Below are positions 1 through 11,442 of a stretch of DNA of 64,000 nt, in pieces; position 1 is the stretch's first letter; the number at the start of each line of letters is the position of its first letter. The DNA comes from Dolomedes plantarius. Taxonomy: Eukaryota > Arthropoda > Arachnida > Araneae > Dolomedidae. The notes beneath the pieces were generated by a model, which worked only from the letters and a program-made list of their open reading frames with translations, was not told the DNA's origin and made no database searches. The DNA is taken from NCBI GenBank assembly GCA_907164885.2, contig OU015503.1, positions 125,661,523-125,725,522 on the forward strand, given 5' to 3'. A program made the position numbers and the translations under genes.

Positions 1-964
1 CTGGAGGTAAGGAAGGACAACTGGCTCCAACACCTCGGAGATGTAGCGCTGACTGTTTAAAGTACCGGCAATGCGTACTAGAGGTGTGCGAGAGTGATAT
101 CCAATACCGCCCCATACCATAATACCCGGTGCAGGACCAGTGTGGCGGTGCATAACGCAGCTGTTCAGCATCCTCTCTTCACGGTGTCTCCAGACTCGAA
201 TGCGACCATCGTGGTGTTGCAGACAGAAGCGTGACTCGTCAGTAAAGACAATTTCATTCCATTCTGCCGTCCACATCCTTCTGTCATCACACCATTGGCG
301 GCGGAGACGTCTGTGGTTCTGCGTCAAGGGTAGACAAAGCAATGGACGTCTTGCGGACAGACCACTCTGCTGTAAACGGCGTCGAATGGTACGCGCAGAC
401 ACTGGATGATGCGTTACAGACTGCATGTGCTGTACTATGGTTTGTGATGTGACTGAGCGATCCGTCACTGCCATGCGCACAATTTGCCTGTCATCACGTG
501 AGGGGGATGGAAGGGGGATGGGTGCGCTGAGGTGGATGCGATCGAACACGCCGGTCCGTCGTACCCTCCTGCATCCAACGATCACATATCCGAATTACAG
601 TTGTTTGGTTTCGTCCAACACGACTACCGATTTCCCTGAAAGATAATCCACAATCTCGGTAGGCCACTATCCTTCCTCTGTCGAACTCGGATACTTGATC
701 AAAAGATGATCGCTGTTTTCGACGAGGCATAATTGATCGTTTTTTTTTGAAAAAACCACAAGAAAAACACAATTGCCGAACTTGGAATCGTCGAAATCTC
801 CAAGCCTTAAATAGCGCTTTGAAGTGGCGCCACAGGCGCGCGTGATGTGCGTGTGCGCTGAAATTCTAATCATTTGCATATCTCACCTCCGCTAATGCAT
901 GTTGTAAATTTCATGTTATTTGCATATTTCCTTCAGAGTGTTGCATTTACAGTGGCCAGCAGTG
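1..964 (-). mobile_element. Tc1-like transposon, cut by the left window edge
   Basis: Near-duplicate of the Tc1-like element at 16385-17793, in the opposite orientation. Its 5' terminus is at 964 (CACTGCTGGCCACTGTAAAT on the minus strand) and is followed by TA and a TA/TG microsatellite. The transposase begins with ATG at 730 (MPRRKQRSSFDQVSEFDRGR...) and carries the usual N-terminal paired-type helix-turn-helix. Compared with the other copy, about 16 extra bases sit near 500-516, in a CCATCCCCCTT-type stretch, and shift the frame. The sequence at 1-140 corresponds to the part of the other copy just before its second catalytic Asp, so roughly 470 bp of the element lie outside the window. The insertion makes this copy non-functional. 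Confidence 0.9.
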
Positions 965-1582
965 TATATATATGTGTGTGTGTGTGTGTCAGTCAGACAA
1001 AAAATTGTATACCAGTAGTAAGAAAGAATGACTAGAATAAAACGAGAAAATTTTGCAAATTTTTTTAATACAAAATATAAATTGATTATCTGTCTTTAAC
1101 ATAAATACAGATAAAAAGAGTTATTATATCTCTATTTCTGTAAAGTTATTTTATTGTACAGAAGAAAAAAAATATCTGGGTTTTATTTCCACCTATCGAT
1201 TTAACCCCCGAAAAAGGGTAATTTTAGCATTACCCTTTTTCGAATACGTCATTTTTTTATTTTTGTATTTTTTCTCAAAATTGAAAGACACACGTATGCA
1301 CAAAAGGCATGAAAAACGATGCATTTGTGCAGTACAGGGAAGTCGTCTTTCTTTATAACAACGTTCTAGATGATATATAATCTACAAAAATATTTATCAT
1401 AAGATGTTTTTTGCCATTCCATTTAATGTAACAACTTTCATCAAAATTTAAAAAGAAGTTAAATTAATTACTTGGAAACTTTAACTTTCTGAAACTTTAA
1501 AACGCATCTTTAAAAAATCCACATTCTACAGCTTTATAATATAGCCTAAAATAAAATAAAATATGAATAAATGAATGCATAC
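965..1582. other. intron or flanking sequence without recognised features
   Basis: Downstream of the EGFR exon in transcript sense. It holds a short TA/TG microsatellite (965-990) and AT-rich sequence. A small palindrome around 1205-1240 (ACCCCCGAAAAAGGGTAATTT and its near mirror) is the only structure seen. Confidence 0.5.
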
Positions 1583-1732
1583 CTTTCTACTCTGGTGCCT
1601 TTTATAATTTCTAGATTTCTCAAGAAAGATAAATTCTTGAAATCAGGATGATTCCCAACAATATACACGCCGCCAGTCACTTCCCTTAAAGTTGAGAACA
1701 CCTCTAATTCACTAGGGTGCATTTTGGAAGAA
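1583..1732 (-). CDS. Egfr: EGF receptor exon: central receptor L domain 2
   Basis: Minus-strand exon with acceptor CACAG ending at 1733 and donor GTATGC starting at 1582. It encodes 49 full codons, including LEVFSTLREVTGGVYIVGNH, then PDFKNLSFLRNLEIIKG. Arthropod EGFR L2 carries the nearly identical motif string VFST-x-x-E-I-T-G-x-L-x-I-x-G-x-H-P-x-F-x-N-L-S-x-x-R-N-L-E-x-I-x-G, which makes this the clearest family marker in the gene. The exon begins one base into a codon and ends two bases into the next (AG). The rest of L2, the second cysteine-rich domain, the membrane segment and the kinase domain would lie left of the window. The sequence between it and position 965 looks like ordinary intron. 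Confidence 0.96.
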
Positions 1733-1859
1733 CTGTGAAATACATAAATATATAAAACTGGGTGGACCATGCGAATAAAATACAATTCATTTCATAACAA
1801 GGTTGGTAGTTTGAAAAAACCTGTTCATTTGTGGCCATTGCTTATTACCATGTTTTTAT

Positions 1860-2195
1860 TAACTCGCTTTCTTGTTTGTTAGTTTGTTTGTTTGTTTGTG
1901 TTTGTGTGTGTCCAGAACAAATCTTGCAATCGATTTTTAACTAACTTCCCGACTAGCTAGACATTTAACACGACATTTTGTTTTGTAGACTGGTGCAGCC
2001 CTCTATCGGCCGGGAGGGGAACGAAAAGTTAAACGCGAGTTAACTTCCAATTAACTTCATTTTCTTTCAAGTGGATGGGATAATTCATCAAAAAAATTTT
2101 TAAAAAAGTATTTATTAATACATAGAATTGTCAAGTTTATAGGATTCGACAGAAAATTTAAAAACATGGTATATAAAAAGTTGTTTTTATCTTGT
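1860..2195 (+). repeat. dispersed repeat, copy 1 (truncated internally)
   Basis: Matches the reverse complement of 53130-53530. Shared blocks include the GTTTGTTTGTTTG-rich start, the stretch around CTAACTTCCCGACTAGCTAG (1950-1969), the TATCGGCCGGGAGGGGA block (2004-2020) and the tail near TATTAATACATAGAATTG. Compared with the other copy this one lacks about 90 bp after GACATTT. No terminal inverted repeat or reading frame was seen. The family is not recognised. Confidence 0.7.
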
Positions 2196-2443
2196 AATTA
2201 TTTATCATATAACGATGGTGCGTAACGATAATACAAAACTTAATCTTTAAAATGGTCGATTTTTTTTAAGTAAGAAGGGAGAAACAGGGATCGTCACCAA
2301 ACATCACCTTCTATAAATAATATGTATGATATAAGCAAATGATGTAACTGTATGCAGAGAAAGAAAGCTCGGCAAGTTCATAAAGATGCTGACAAGATAC
2401 TTTATCTTTTAAAGGAGAATTCAATTTTAATTCCTTCACTTAC

Positions 2444-2564
2444 TCATTGACAGATTCTGGATTTCCTTCAAACGTGGCATTATATATCAAGAGATGTCCG
2501 TAAATAATAGTGCAGCCTTCAAAGCGGTGTATATTCGTAGGAAGTACGTCTCCCCCGCGGCAAA
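2444..2564 (-). CDS. Egfr: EGF receptor exon: start of receptor L domain 2
   Basis: Minus-strand exon with acceptor AG at 2566-2565 and donor GTAAGT from 2443. It reads CRGGDVLPTNIHRFEGCTII, then YGHLLIYNATFEGNPESVN. The start of EGFR L2 has the same layout: C-P-G-x-x-x-L, a short linker, x-I-x-x-F-x-x-C-T-x-I-x-G-x-L-x-I. The opening TT completes a Val codon with the last G of exon 27560-27456, giving SKVCRGGD across the junction, as in EGFR where K-x-C-P-G sits at this point. The closing GA is completed by the T of exon 1732-1583 (Asp). NAT is a possible glycosylation site. The preceding 24.9-kb intron is an unusual length for such small flanking exons but is explained by its insertions. 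Confidence 0.93.
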
Positions 2565-5015
2565 CTGAAAAACAGATAAGTCAAATTGTATCGCTATTCA
2601 CAAAGAAATATTGGGCAGTTTAAAACATTCTTTATTTCCCACAATTTTTTAGGCAAATTAGTTTGTACGTACAATAAGTTTCATTGAATTTTAGTTTATT
2701 AATCAGTATATCTTTCAGTGAATATTATTGTAATTATTAGCTACACACACTTTAAGGGACCATCAACGTCGAATTTTCCAATTTTTCAATTTTTAATGCT
2801 ATATACATTTTGAGAATAATTCGTATTCCTTTTCACTTCATTCAAGACCCTAAAAATTAAAAATAAGGAATTTTTGGCAGAATAATGCCTGTTTTTTTAA
2901 AACTTTTTTTTCAAACTGCTCCCTGCACGTTCCATATCATTTAATAACCTTGAATTTTTATTATGAATTTACCGTCAATATATAAACATAGTAACCATAG
3001 ATCGAGTTTTTTTCTATGAATCAAAAGCCATACATAATTATTTCATTCCCTTAGCTTGTTTCTTTTCATGTTTCTATATGTTTTTACTTCATTTCATGGT
3101 CTACAAATTCTGAAAATATTTGTTGTTTTAAAGAAATAGGCACAGTTTGGTGACGAACAGTTCAATGAGCAATCCTGAGAAATTCGGAAGAATGAGACAT
3201 TTTGAAAAATTCTTTCATTTTTGAATTTTTTTTTTAAACCGGTCTTATTCTTTCACACAATACTTATTTTTGAATTCTAAGGGTCTTCAATACAGTTAAA
3301 AATACATGAATTATTTACATACTGTATATAGAGTTAAAAATAGATAATTAAAAAATTTGAAGATTTAAGTCCCCTTAAAAAATGAAAAATATTTAGTTCA
3401 TAATGAATGCTGATGACCGGCATTAGCATCTTTTGGGACCAAACGAATTTATTTAAAAGAAATTTCATTTCTAATGATTAGACTTTTCAAAATATTTGAC
3501 TATGAGGCTATCTCAGAACCTTATGATAGCTCTTTTAAGATATCCAACATTAAAAACAGTAAATTTACACATTTACACAGCAATGTATATATATAAACTT
3601 TACTCCGAGATTTTTCTTGATTACTTTTGGTTTAACACCAGTAATTACATTAATGGCAGTTACAAATTGGCCCACCAACGTTTGACCCGAAATAAGATAT
3701 CCCAGCTCTCTCTCGCATTTTTTTTTCACAGGCTTAGGTTCATGAAAAAAATTTCGAAAATTTAAGAAAAATTTCGAAAATTTAAGAAAATTTCGCACCC
3801 TGCGAATGACAAAAAAAAAAAATTTGCATCCTGCGCATGACAAGAAAATTTCGCACCCTACCAATGTGCTGTTCATTCTGCGTAAATCATGATCTTCTAT
3901 TCTGCATAAAAATTGTAATGATCTTTCTCATTTGTTTACTTCTGGTTTCAAATCATCATATGAATTAAATGGTGTTAATATTCCATCTGGAATTGTAAAG
4001 TAACAATTTAACATAATTAATTATTGTTAGTCTTGTATGTTACAGTATAGCAGTATAGTTGAATTTTGAGTTGGTATTCATTACCTTTTCCCCTATTGAA
4101 AATGCTTTCGGTTTCAAATCATTCTACAATAGCGGTTGAAAGCGCAACATAAAATCCATTCAGTAAATCCCATGTGTGATAACCCTATGATATTAATGAG
4201 AAAAGTTATAAACATTTCGACTGCTCTTGAATGTTTTACTTTTTTTATTTTCGATTTATATGTATGATCTGTGCTTTATGAAAAAGGGGAAAGAAGAATT
4301 TAAGCTGAGGATAGACTACTTGTTTTATTGTCGGTGTATTCGTTCTTTTTAAGTTATCTACTTTTGAATGTGTCATTTGCAAATTTGAACAGTGATTGAT
4401 CAAATTGTTTACAATACTATAAACTTCATTTAATTGGTGTTGTTAAATGCACACATAGTTTCTGATGGAAAATAATTTTAATTATTTCTACTAAGTGTAA
4501 ACACGTTTAGGATATTTATAACTTCAAAGTGAACGAAATAATTTATGAATGGTATTTCTGATTAAACATATTCTAATATCATTTTTAGGTGCTTTTAACT
4601 TTATCAGTCAGTGTTATTTAAAGAAGATTACTTATAATTTATTAAATAAGACAGAGAAAATGATTATCAAAATGTATATTAAGGAATTGATTAAAAAACT
4701 TATAATAGATTGATGACAGAAAAGCTACACAAGCTATACCACACAGATTCACACAGATCAGAGAAGTCAACAGAAGTTGTGATTGCCAAAACGTAAAACA
4801 TAAAACTGGCAATACGATAACGATTATATTTGATTTATATTACAACAATTTTTCATTTGTGCATTTTATATTTAAACATGTTTGATTATCAGCTGAAGTG
4901 CTGTTGATTTCATCAAAATAATGTAAATTGTGGGAATTTTGTTTCCCTCTCCCATTTGTAAATTGCTTTTTGAACTTTAAAAAATTACGTTTGAAGTAGA
5001 CTAAACACACGAAAA
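2565..5015. other. EGFR intron, no recognised gene
   Basis: Very AT-rich intron sequence with no convincing coding segment. Local direct repeats lie at 3752-3866 (AATTTCGAAAATTTAAG and TTTCGCACCCT units). The last part, about 4840-5015, may be leader or LTR of the Ty3/gypsy element whose gag begins at 5016, but I could not define an LTR boundary. Confidence 0.4.
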
Positions 5016-5114
5016 ATGGCATTTTTTGGAAGATCCAGAAAAGAAGATTTGAGGACTTTGGCCAAACATTTGGGTCTGGCTCCGTCGGACAATCTCAAAG
5101 TGAACGATCTAAAG
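5016..5114 (+). pseudogene. Ty3/gypsy retrotransposon gag, N-terminal piece
   Basis: An ATG at 5016 opens a short gag-like reading frame (MAFFGRSRKEDLRTLAKHLG...) typical of arthropod Ty3/gypsy gag starts. It stops being gag exactly at 5114, where a hAT transposon begins. The frame resumes at 11443-11450 with the same 8 bases (ATCTAAAG), the hAT target duplication. So this is the first 33 codons of the element whose gag-pol continues at 11443-13987. The 5' LTR was not identified. This is a transposon relic and cannot be expressed as a whole. Confidence 0.8.
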
Positions 5115-5123
5115 CAGCCCTAC

Positions 5124-6461
5124 TGTAATGATGCGCCTTCGAATAGGTGAAGATTTCATAAAAATATTAAAAGAATAAGTTCATTCGAAGGCTTTCATCA
5201 TTACATTCAAACTGTTAAAATTGGTAGTGATGGCTAGAAGTGGCATGCTAATCAAAGAGCGAAGCGGTCCGGTGTCTGATGTGAAAGAAAGAAGCGGCCA
5301 GCTTGGAGAGCTAGATCGCTAGACGTAGATATGCGGAGTGGCTCCAAAAGTGACATTACAAGACAAAGGGCTTTGATTTCGAATTTACAACAGCGGCATG
5401 AAAAAACCACAAGCAACTTGGGTGGTTGTTGCCAATTGTGGTTTCGGTATTAGGCGTACGTCGGGGAAGCAGGGGCGGCCAATTAAATAAGGTTAAGGTG
5501 TCGAAGGCAAATGAAATTTTAGCAGTATCAGGAATGGTTGAAAGGAAATTAGAAGGAGGAGACAAGAAAGAAGAATGGGTTTTAAAATAATATAAATTGA
5601 GGAGTTTGAAGAACTCACTAGCACTCTCTCACACGGGCTCTCTCTCTCTAGAGCTCTCTCTCTTGCTCTTCCCCCCCCTCCAAAAATAGCAAGTTCTACT
5701 ACGATCGCAGGGAGAGACTCCTTTCTTGATTTTGGCGTATCGGGTCGAACGGCAGTTCCCCGTTACCTTATTAGATTTGTGTGCTACGGCGCTGGGTAGA
5801 AATTTTGAGTTCCCCAAATATAATTGTGAAAGAAAATATTTTGTGTGTGCGCGAGTTGATAGAAGGCAGCTCAACAACATAGCTCAACCAAGCTCAACAA
5901 CATAGAAGCAAGAGTTCTCCGGCCCACAAATAGAAGTCGACCTACAAATACACCGGAACGCAACTCATCGAGTGAGTCAAAATATTTAATTTGTTGAGAT
6001 CAGTCCTTTTCTTTTTGTTGATGTTTAATTTTGATTTTGCTATTGGTTTACGAATAGGTGTAGAGATAGTTGATAGGAGAATAAATTGGTATTCTAAGTT
6101 TTCGTTAGTTATTCTGTGCTCCCTTGCCTTTTTTTTGAAAAGTAATCTTTCAGAATTGTATTTTAAAGAACGAGAAACTGATTTTGTGTATGGATAGGTT
6201 TTTATTACGAAAGTTTTATTAAGATAAAATGTATAAATGTTCAAATTGTAAATAAATTAAGTTTAATTTAAATTTAATTAATTCTCTGTTTCAATTGTTT
6301 TAAGTATTTTTTAGTTCACTTGTTCGTTATTGCTAACTACGTCCTGAACTACGGGTTATTAACAAATAATTTAAACACAACGCACCCAACTACCCCTTTA
6401 TAAAGCAAATTATTAATGTACTACCCCAACTAAATCACGCTCTATTTGGACGAGCAATACA
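5124..6461 (+). mobile_element. solo LTR (1338 bp) inserted in the hAT terminal repeat
   Basis: Starts TGTAATGATG and ends GCAATACA (TG...CA), flanked by 5-bp direct repeats CCTAC (5119-5123 and 6462-6466). Removing it and one CCTAC restores the hAT terminus CAGCCCTACTCAACC. It contains a candidate polyadenylation signal (AAATAAATTAAG near 6250) and no open frame that resembles gag or pol. The size, TG/CA ends and 5-bp duplication indicate a solo LTR left by recombination. The retroelement family is not known. Orientation is chosen from the AATAAA position only. Confidence 0.8.
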
Positions 6462-7685
6462 CCTACTCAACCTTTTTTTGCCTCGGACCGCATTCACACA
6501 ATTTCCAAATTGAAAGGGCCGCAGCATTATATGACGAAAAAAATCCTTATAGGGAAAAACATTATTGGTTGAATTCCGTTTGATTAAAGATAAGGATGCA
6601 CATCACCTGATAAATCAACAAATATTTTCTAAAATTAAAACAGAATAACAGTACTTATTATTTATCATCATGACAGTCAAAACTAGCTCAAACATTAACA
6701 ACAACGTATTTCCCAATATGATTTTTTTCATCATATTTGTGTACTTCAAAATACATTATTCCAAAAAAAGAAACTCAAAATTAAACTTTTTTCCAGTTGT
6801 TTATTTAAAAATTAGTGTGATTTTTGATACTGCAGACATTTTTTTACTATATCAGACAAATCGGGTTTATAATTGCGACATGTACGTCATCAAGGTGAGA
6901 ATCAGTAAGTCGATTCCTGTATACGTTTTTCGCATATTTGATTTTAGAATAGGATGATTCACAAAGATACGTTGATGCGAATAAGGTGAGCAACAGAAAA
7001 GCACAATTTTGTACAGTTTTATATTTTTCAGGGACTAATTTCCGAAAATCTATGTACTCGTTTTCATCTCTATTTGCTTTAAAAATAACTTTCAGATTAG
7101 TATCATTCTTATACTCTATAAATTGATCAAATAACTTTACATAATCATATCCGAATTCAGATAATTGTGTTATAGTTGCTGTTTATAGGTGCCAGGTATT
7201 TTCTAGAAGCAACAAACAATTCTTGATACAGTGTATATCCTGAAACCTTGTCTTAAATTCCTTGGCTAAGGCAGTTAAATAATTTTAAAATATCTCATAG
7301 TTCTTTTGGGAAACATTCATTCTATCTTGTTTAGTTTTTGTTAGGGTTGGAAAGTTAAGCAAAACTTGGTTCTTTACTTGTTCGTGATAGATGTTTAATT
7401 TTTCTTAAAAAGCAAATACTTTATTCTCCAATTGCGAAATGGTTTTATTTTCTCCCCGTAAACCACAATTAAGTTAACACTAAAGTTTTCTGTGATGTCG
7501 CATAGAAGACACCACCATCCATCATTATTAAGTTCGCTGTAAAAATTTCTTGTCTTAAAGAAAAAAATCGCACCAGAACTTTTCCTCGGCTTAGCCATAT
7601 CACTGAGGACGTCGCTATAATTACTGTTTAATTCTTCTAAAAGAATTTAAAATTTTCTGTGGTTCAATTCTCGTGCTCGGATATA

Positions 7686-9544
7686 GGGTAGGTGGGGGCA
7701 AAGGTTCGCATGGGGCAAAGGTTCGCACATACATTTTAAAATGACCGGGGAGAGTTTTAGGAAGAATAGGGTAGGCAATGCATTCCTCTACTTCCAGTCA
7801 GTTGCCTCGTAAAAAATGTTGGAGTTAAGACCCCCTTTTGCAGAGAAAATGAGGTAAGTTTATTTTCGCCTCTTTTAATGTAATTTTTTGCAACTTTTGA
7901 GTAATTTTGAGTATCACTCAAACTCACGAACTGTTTTGGGCTTATTTTCGCATGTTAGGGTGGTAAATAACCTTTCAAATCCTACCTTAAGTTTTGGGTT
8001 AACTCAAATACAGTGGCGTCCATTCTGCAGAAACAGAACCAGCACGAAATGGGGTAAAGGTTTGCAGGAGTCATGGGGTAAAGGTTCGCAGTGCAAACCT
8101 TTGCCCCATCTGCAAACCTTTGCCGCTCTAACTATTAACATTTGTTTCATGTCCTCTTTTCATTAGGAATCCTTATTAACAACGTCTTTTATTATTAATG
8201 GGAATTCACATTTTTGTAATTATAAAAAAATTATGGTTTTTGATAAAAACTGCCTGTTTTTAATCAGAAAATTTTTTGTAAAATGCTTGAAAATCCATAA
8301 ATTAAAAATAAAATAAATTAGTACAACACAAAAATAAAATAGCTCTGAACAAAGACCTATTTTACAAGATAAAGGAATTAAATGTTGTTACAAGACATTA
8401 TAAGCTTCGAAGGTCTGGTTAGGGAAAAAAACTCTAAATGAGTAATTTCCAGATTTGCAAGTCTTTGAAAAGCTCCTTGCGTCACAATTTTTGACGAAAT
8501 TTTATAAAATTTATTACAAAGACTCCTCTTATACATTAAAATAAAGTTATGTATCCATTTCAGGTTTAGACATCATTCAGATTATCAAAGTTTAACTTAA
8601 GCGTGGAAAAGTACAAAAATTTCACGAGAATTCAGAGTACAAGCATAAAAATATTTCCTAAAAATTAATTATTCAACGAAAGCACAAATCAAAACATAAC
8701 CCTGATCAAAATGTATAAGCAATCTAAATGCAAAATTAAGGATAAGGTTAAAAATTGGATCGCAAGGAGCATTTTAAAAAACATAATAAAAATTTCAATT
8801 TTTTTAAATATAAAAAATAAAATTTTTAAATATTTATACAATTTTATACGGTGTTTGAAATAGTTTTACTTTAATGAATATTTATGCCCAATTTCATATC
8901 TCTGAGGTAAAAATTTCAAAAATTGCTTTGTAATGTCCCCCATCCCCTTAATTTGCTTAATTTTTAAGAGTTTTAAAAGAATGAGTAAAGCCTAAGATAT
9001 AATATAGCGATAGTGTTAATAGTTGATATTTTAATTGGAAGTTCTTTAGTTTAAGAAAAAAATTATTGAGATTAACCCCTTTTCATTTTGTGAATTTCTT
9101 TGTTAGATTCAACTTTCTGTGTTAATAGTTGATATATCATTTTGAAGTTATTTAGTTTAAGAAAAAATTTATTGAGATTAACCTGTTCAATGTGTGATTT
9201 TCTATATATGTAACACCTTTAAAAAGATTACAAAATGTGAAATAAAATTATTTAGACAACTCTTTTTGTGATTTTCGATGCCTATCCAGTAAGAAACCAA
9301 CGAGTGGGGTAAAGGTTTGCAGTGCGAACCTTTGACCCACCGATTGGGGCAAAGGTTCGCAAACAGGTCTTTTGGTAAAATTAAAAATTTGGTGACTAAA
9401 TATTTCGGGAAAAAATTCATTATTTTATAGAAGGTAGAGGGGATACCCAACTACAATACAAGTGACTTTTTGGGGGATAGGATCTAACGGAGGCCCGTAA
9501 GAAACCCAAAACTCAAAACTGCAAACCTTTGCCCCCACCTACCC
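7686..9544. mobile_element. non-autonomous TA-target transposon in the hAT gene
   Basis: Inverted ends GGGTAGGTGGGGGCAAAGG (7686-7704) and its complement ending at 9544, each followed by TA (7684-7685 and 9545-9546). Taking out the element with one TA joins the hAT codons as ...IVNYIRARELNHRKF..., which fits the family. The interior has no transposase-like frame. Palindromic copies of a GGGGTAAAGGTTCGCA motif recur at 7712-7728, 8050-8065, 8079-8125 and 9304-9362. The TA duplication and subterminal motif copies suggest a Tc1/mariner or pogo-type relative; the exact superfamily is inferred. Confidence 0.85.
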
Positions 9545-10405
9545 TAATTCACTATATTTATTACCGTCTTCATTAAGGCATCTATTTCGCAAATAGAGAT
9601 ACTTGCTGCTAAGTTCTCTTGGTGTATGATGACAAGAGATTTGTTAAATTGTATTTCTCTTTCAAATCCCTTTTCAGATCCGGTCATTGAAGGACATCCA
9701 TCCGTGCATATACAAACTAATTTTTTTATATCGATATGATTGTTCTCCAGGAATGTACTAATATTATCGAGATAGTCCGTGCCTCTGGATTGATTTTTCA
9801 TAGGAAGAAATTTCAAAACATCTTCGTGAATAACATTTCGTTCAGTACAGAATCTGACGAAAACGAAACATTGCGATGTCGCTGAAATATCGGTGCTAGA
9901 ATCGAAAGCCAAACTAAAATATTTACAGTTTTTCAAGTCTTCTAAGATGCGATTGAAAACGTGCGTTGCAATATCTTCAATGCGTCTAGCGTAGGTAGAA
10001 TCAGAAAGCTGCATGTTTTTGATTTGAGTTATTATTTGGTTTTTATTGCTAAATTTATCAAATAATACATTGGAAGCACTGAGAAAACATTCATTCACAA
10101 CCTCTGCGTCAGTAAATGATTTCATATATTTTCCAAGTATGTAACAAATTTCATAACACGCTCTTGCCACCGATAAATATTGTGAAATCGACACTGATAG
10201 AATTGTTGCAATGATTTCTTGACAAAAGTTAACTTTTCACTTCTTATCAAAGAGCCGCAAAGAAAAGTGTCATTAAATGCTTTGTGTTTCGTAGTATAAT
10301 GACAAACAATGTTATATTTTTTTAATATAGCATTCTCACGACAGATCAAGCGTGTGATCAAAGGATTTTCATTTTCAACAGCGAAATATTCTTCTTCCCA
10401 ATTGT

Positions 10406-10890
10406 TGTAGGGTTCGCGTGTTGCTCAGATGCAAATTTCGGGTAGCAGCGCTGTACATGCCAGCCAAAGTGAGTTCGGCGCAGGTGTTTGATCTATTTAA
10501 AGGGCACACGCTGAGTTGGCAAAAGCCCAAGACTTTAGTAGCGATACGGGAGAGAGCGAGGCAAGCTTGATGGAAGGTGATAGCGGTGTTTAACTGATAG
10601 AGCGTGTATTGGTATTTAGCCGAGGTGGCTGCACGACTTCGAGAATTAGCTCAGAGCCGAGGTGTACGTGTATTGTTAGTAAATGCCTACTCTGCCTGAG
10701 GGATTCATTGCGACCTTTAGTTTCTTAGTACCGCGGGTTGCGGTACTGTTGTGTATGATTTTGGAAGCCCCAAGTCTGTATATGTTAGTCTGCCTCTACG
10801 TAGAGAATAAAGGAGTTATTCTAGAGTTATCCCTCGTACTTTATAATGTGCCTGAACCGTTAGAGATATAAAAAGAAAGGAAGAACCACA
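10406..10890 (+). mobile_element. solo LTR (485 bp) inserted in the hAT transposase
   Basis: TG...CA ends (TGTAGGGTTCGC ... AAGAACCACA) with ATTGT on both sides (10401-10405 and 10892-10896; one extra T at 10891, so the duplication may be 6 bp with one change). Without it the hAT frame reads VFQDNWEEEYF. On the plus strand it has a TATTTAAAG box at 10494-10502 and an AATAAAG at 10806-10812, in the order expected of U3-R-U5. No internal retroelement sequence remains. The family is not recognised. Confidence 0.8.
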
Positions 10891-11442
10891 TATTGTCTTG
10901 AAAAACTCTCTTTTCATCAGACAATTTTCGTTTCCCGTTTGAAGAAACTCCTGCCATTATGGGTATTAAATTATAACGAAACAAGACGTTCAAAACGGCA
11001 AAGCAGGCTGATCCGTTTCGCGTAAAAGGCACTTAAAATAAAAGCATAAAAATGACACGCGTAAACGTTATTACCACAGATAAATATCTTATTACTTAAC
11101 TTTAGACATGTCAAACATGTCATCATAGGGCGGTGGTGTTTCCAATGGAGGCGCAAGTTTAAATGTAAAAATCTTTTCGTTGGTGAAGAACCAAGACCAT
11201 GGAGTTTATTGTTAAGTGCCGCAGGCGTCAGTTTCAGTTAGTTCTCACCGAGCGATGATTGTTCACTTTATTATAAAACTTGTAAAATATTAAAAACATA
11301 AAAAATATATAAATAAACTTAGAATGCCAGTTTTTTTAATTACGTTTCTAATAATGAAAAAATAAAATTAATGTGTTCTGAGCCGCACATAGTTAATTGA
11401 CGGGCCGCATGCGGCCCGCGGGCTACAGGTTGAGTACCTCTG

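Larger units (their letters stand above)
6847..10957 (-). pseudogene. hAT transposase (ZBED5/SCAND3-like), interrupted
   Basis: DNA transposase of the hAT superfamily, in pieces on the minus strand. It starts at ATG 10957 (MAGVSSNGKRKLSDEKRVFQ). It continues through a BED-type zinc-finger region (WEEEYFAVENENPLITRLIC ... NIVCHYTTKH) and the catalytic core (ISATSQCFVFVRFCTERNV, LVCICTDGCPSMTGS). The C-terminal dimerisation region (FASTYLCESSYSKIKYAKNV ... RNRLTDSHL) ends with a TAG at 6849-6847. It is broken by a solo LTR (10406-10890), a frameshift near 10190-10210, the 7686-9544 insertion, and several small stops or frameshifts between 7200 and 7680. Both large insertions leave the reading frame precise when taken out. 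ZBED5-like proteins in animals are domesticated relatives, but this copy is dead. Confidence 0.9.
5115..11442 (-). mobile_element. hAT transposon carrying three nested insertions
   Basis: Ends are CAGCCCTAC...TCAACCT on the left (interrupted by a solo LTR) and AGGTTGAGTACCTCTG on the right, giving a terminal repeat of the form CAG-NNN-TACTCAACCT. It is flanked by a perfect 8-bp duplication ATCTAAAG (5107-5114 and 11443-11450), the length typical of hAT. It sits inside a Ty3/gypsy gag frame, which is continuous once one ATCTAAAG and the insertion are ignored. The right end holds the GCGGGCCGCATGCGGCCCG palindrome (11399-11420) seen in some ZBED-type hATs. Insertions inside it are 5124-6461, 7686-9544 and 10406-10890. 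Confidence 0.92.

Noticed and set aside
140..409. 89-codon frame, repeated almost identically on the opposite strand at 16922-17191
   Set aside because: It is the antisense reading of the Tc1 transposase in both copies, so its conservation only reflects the transposase.
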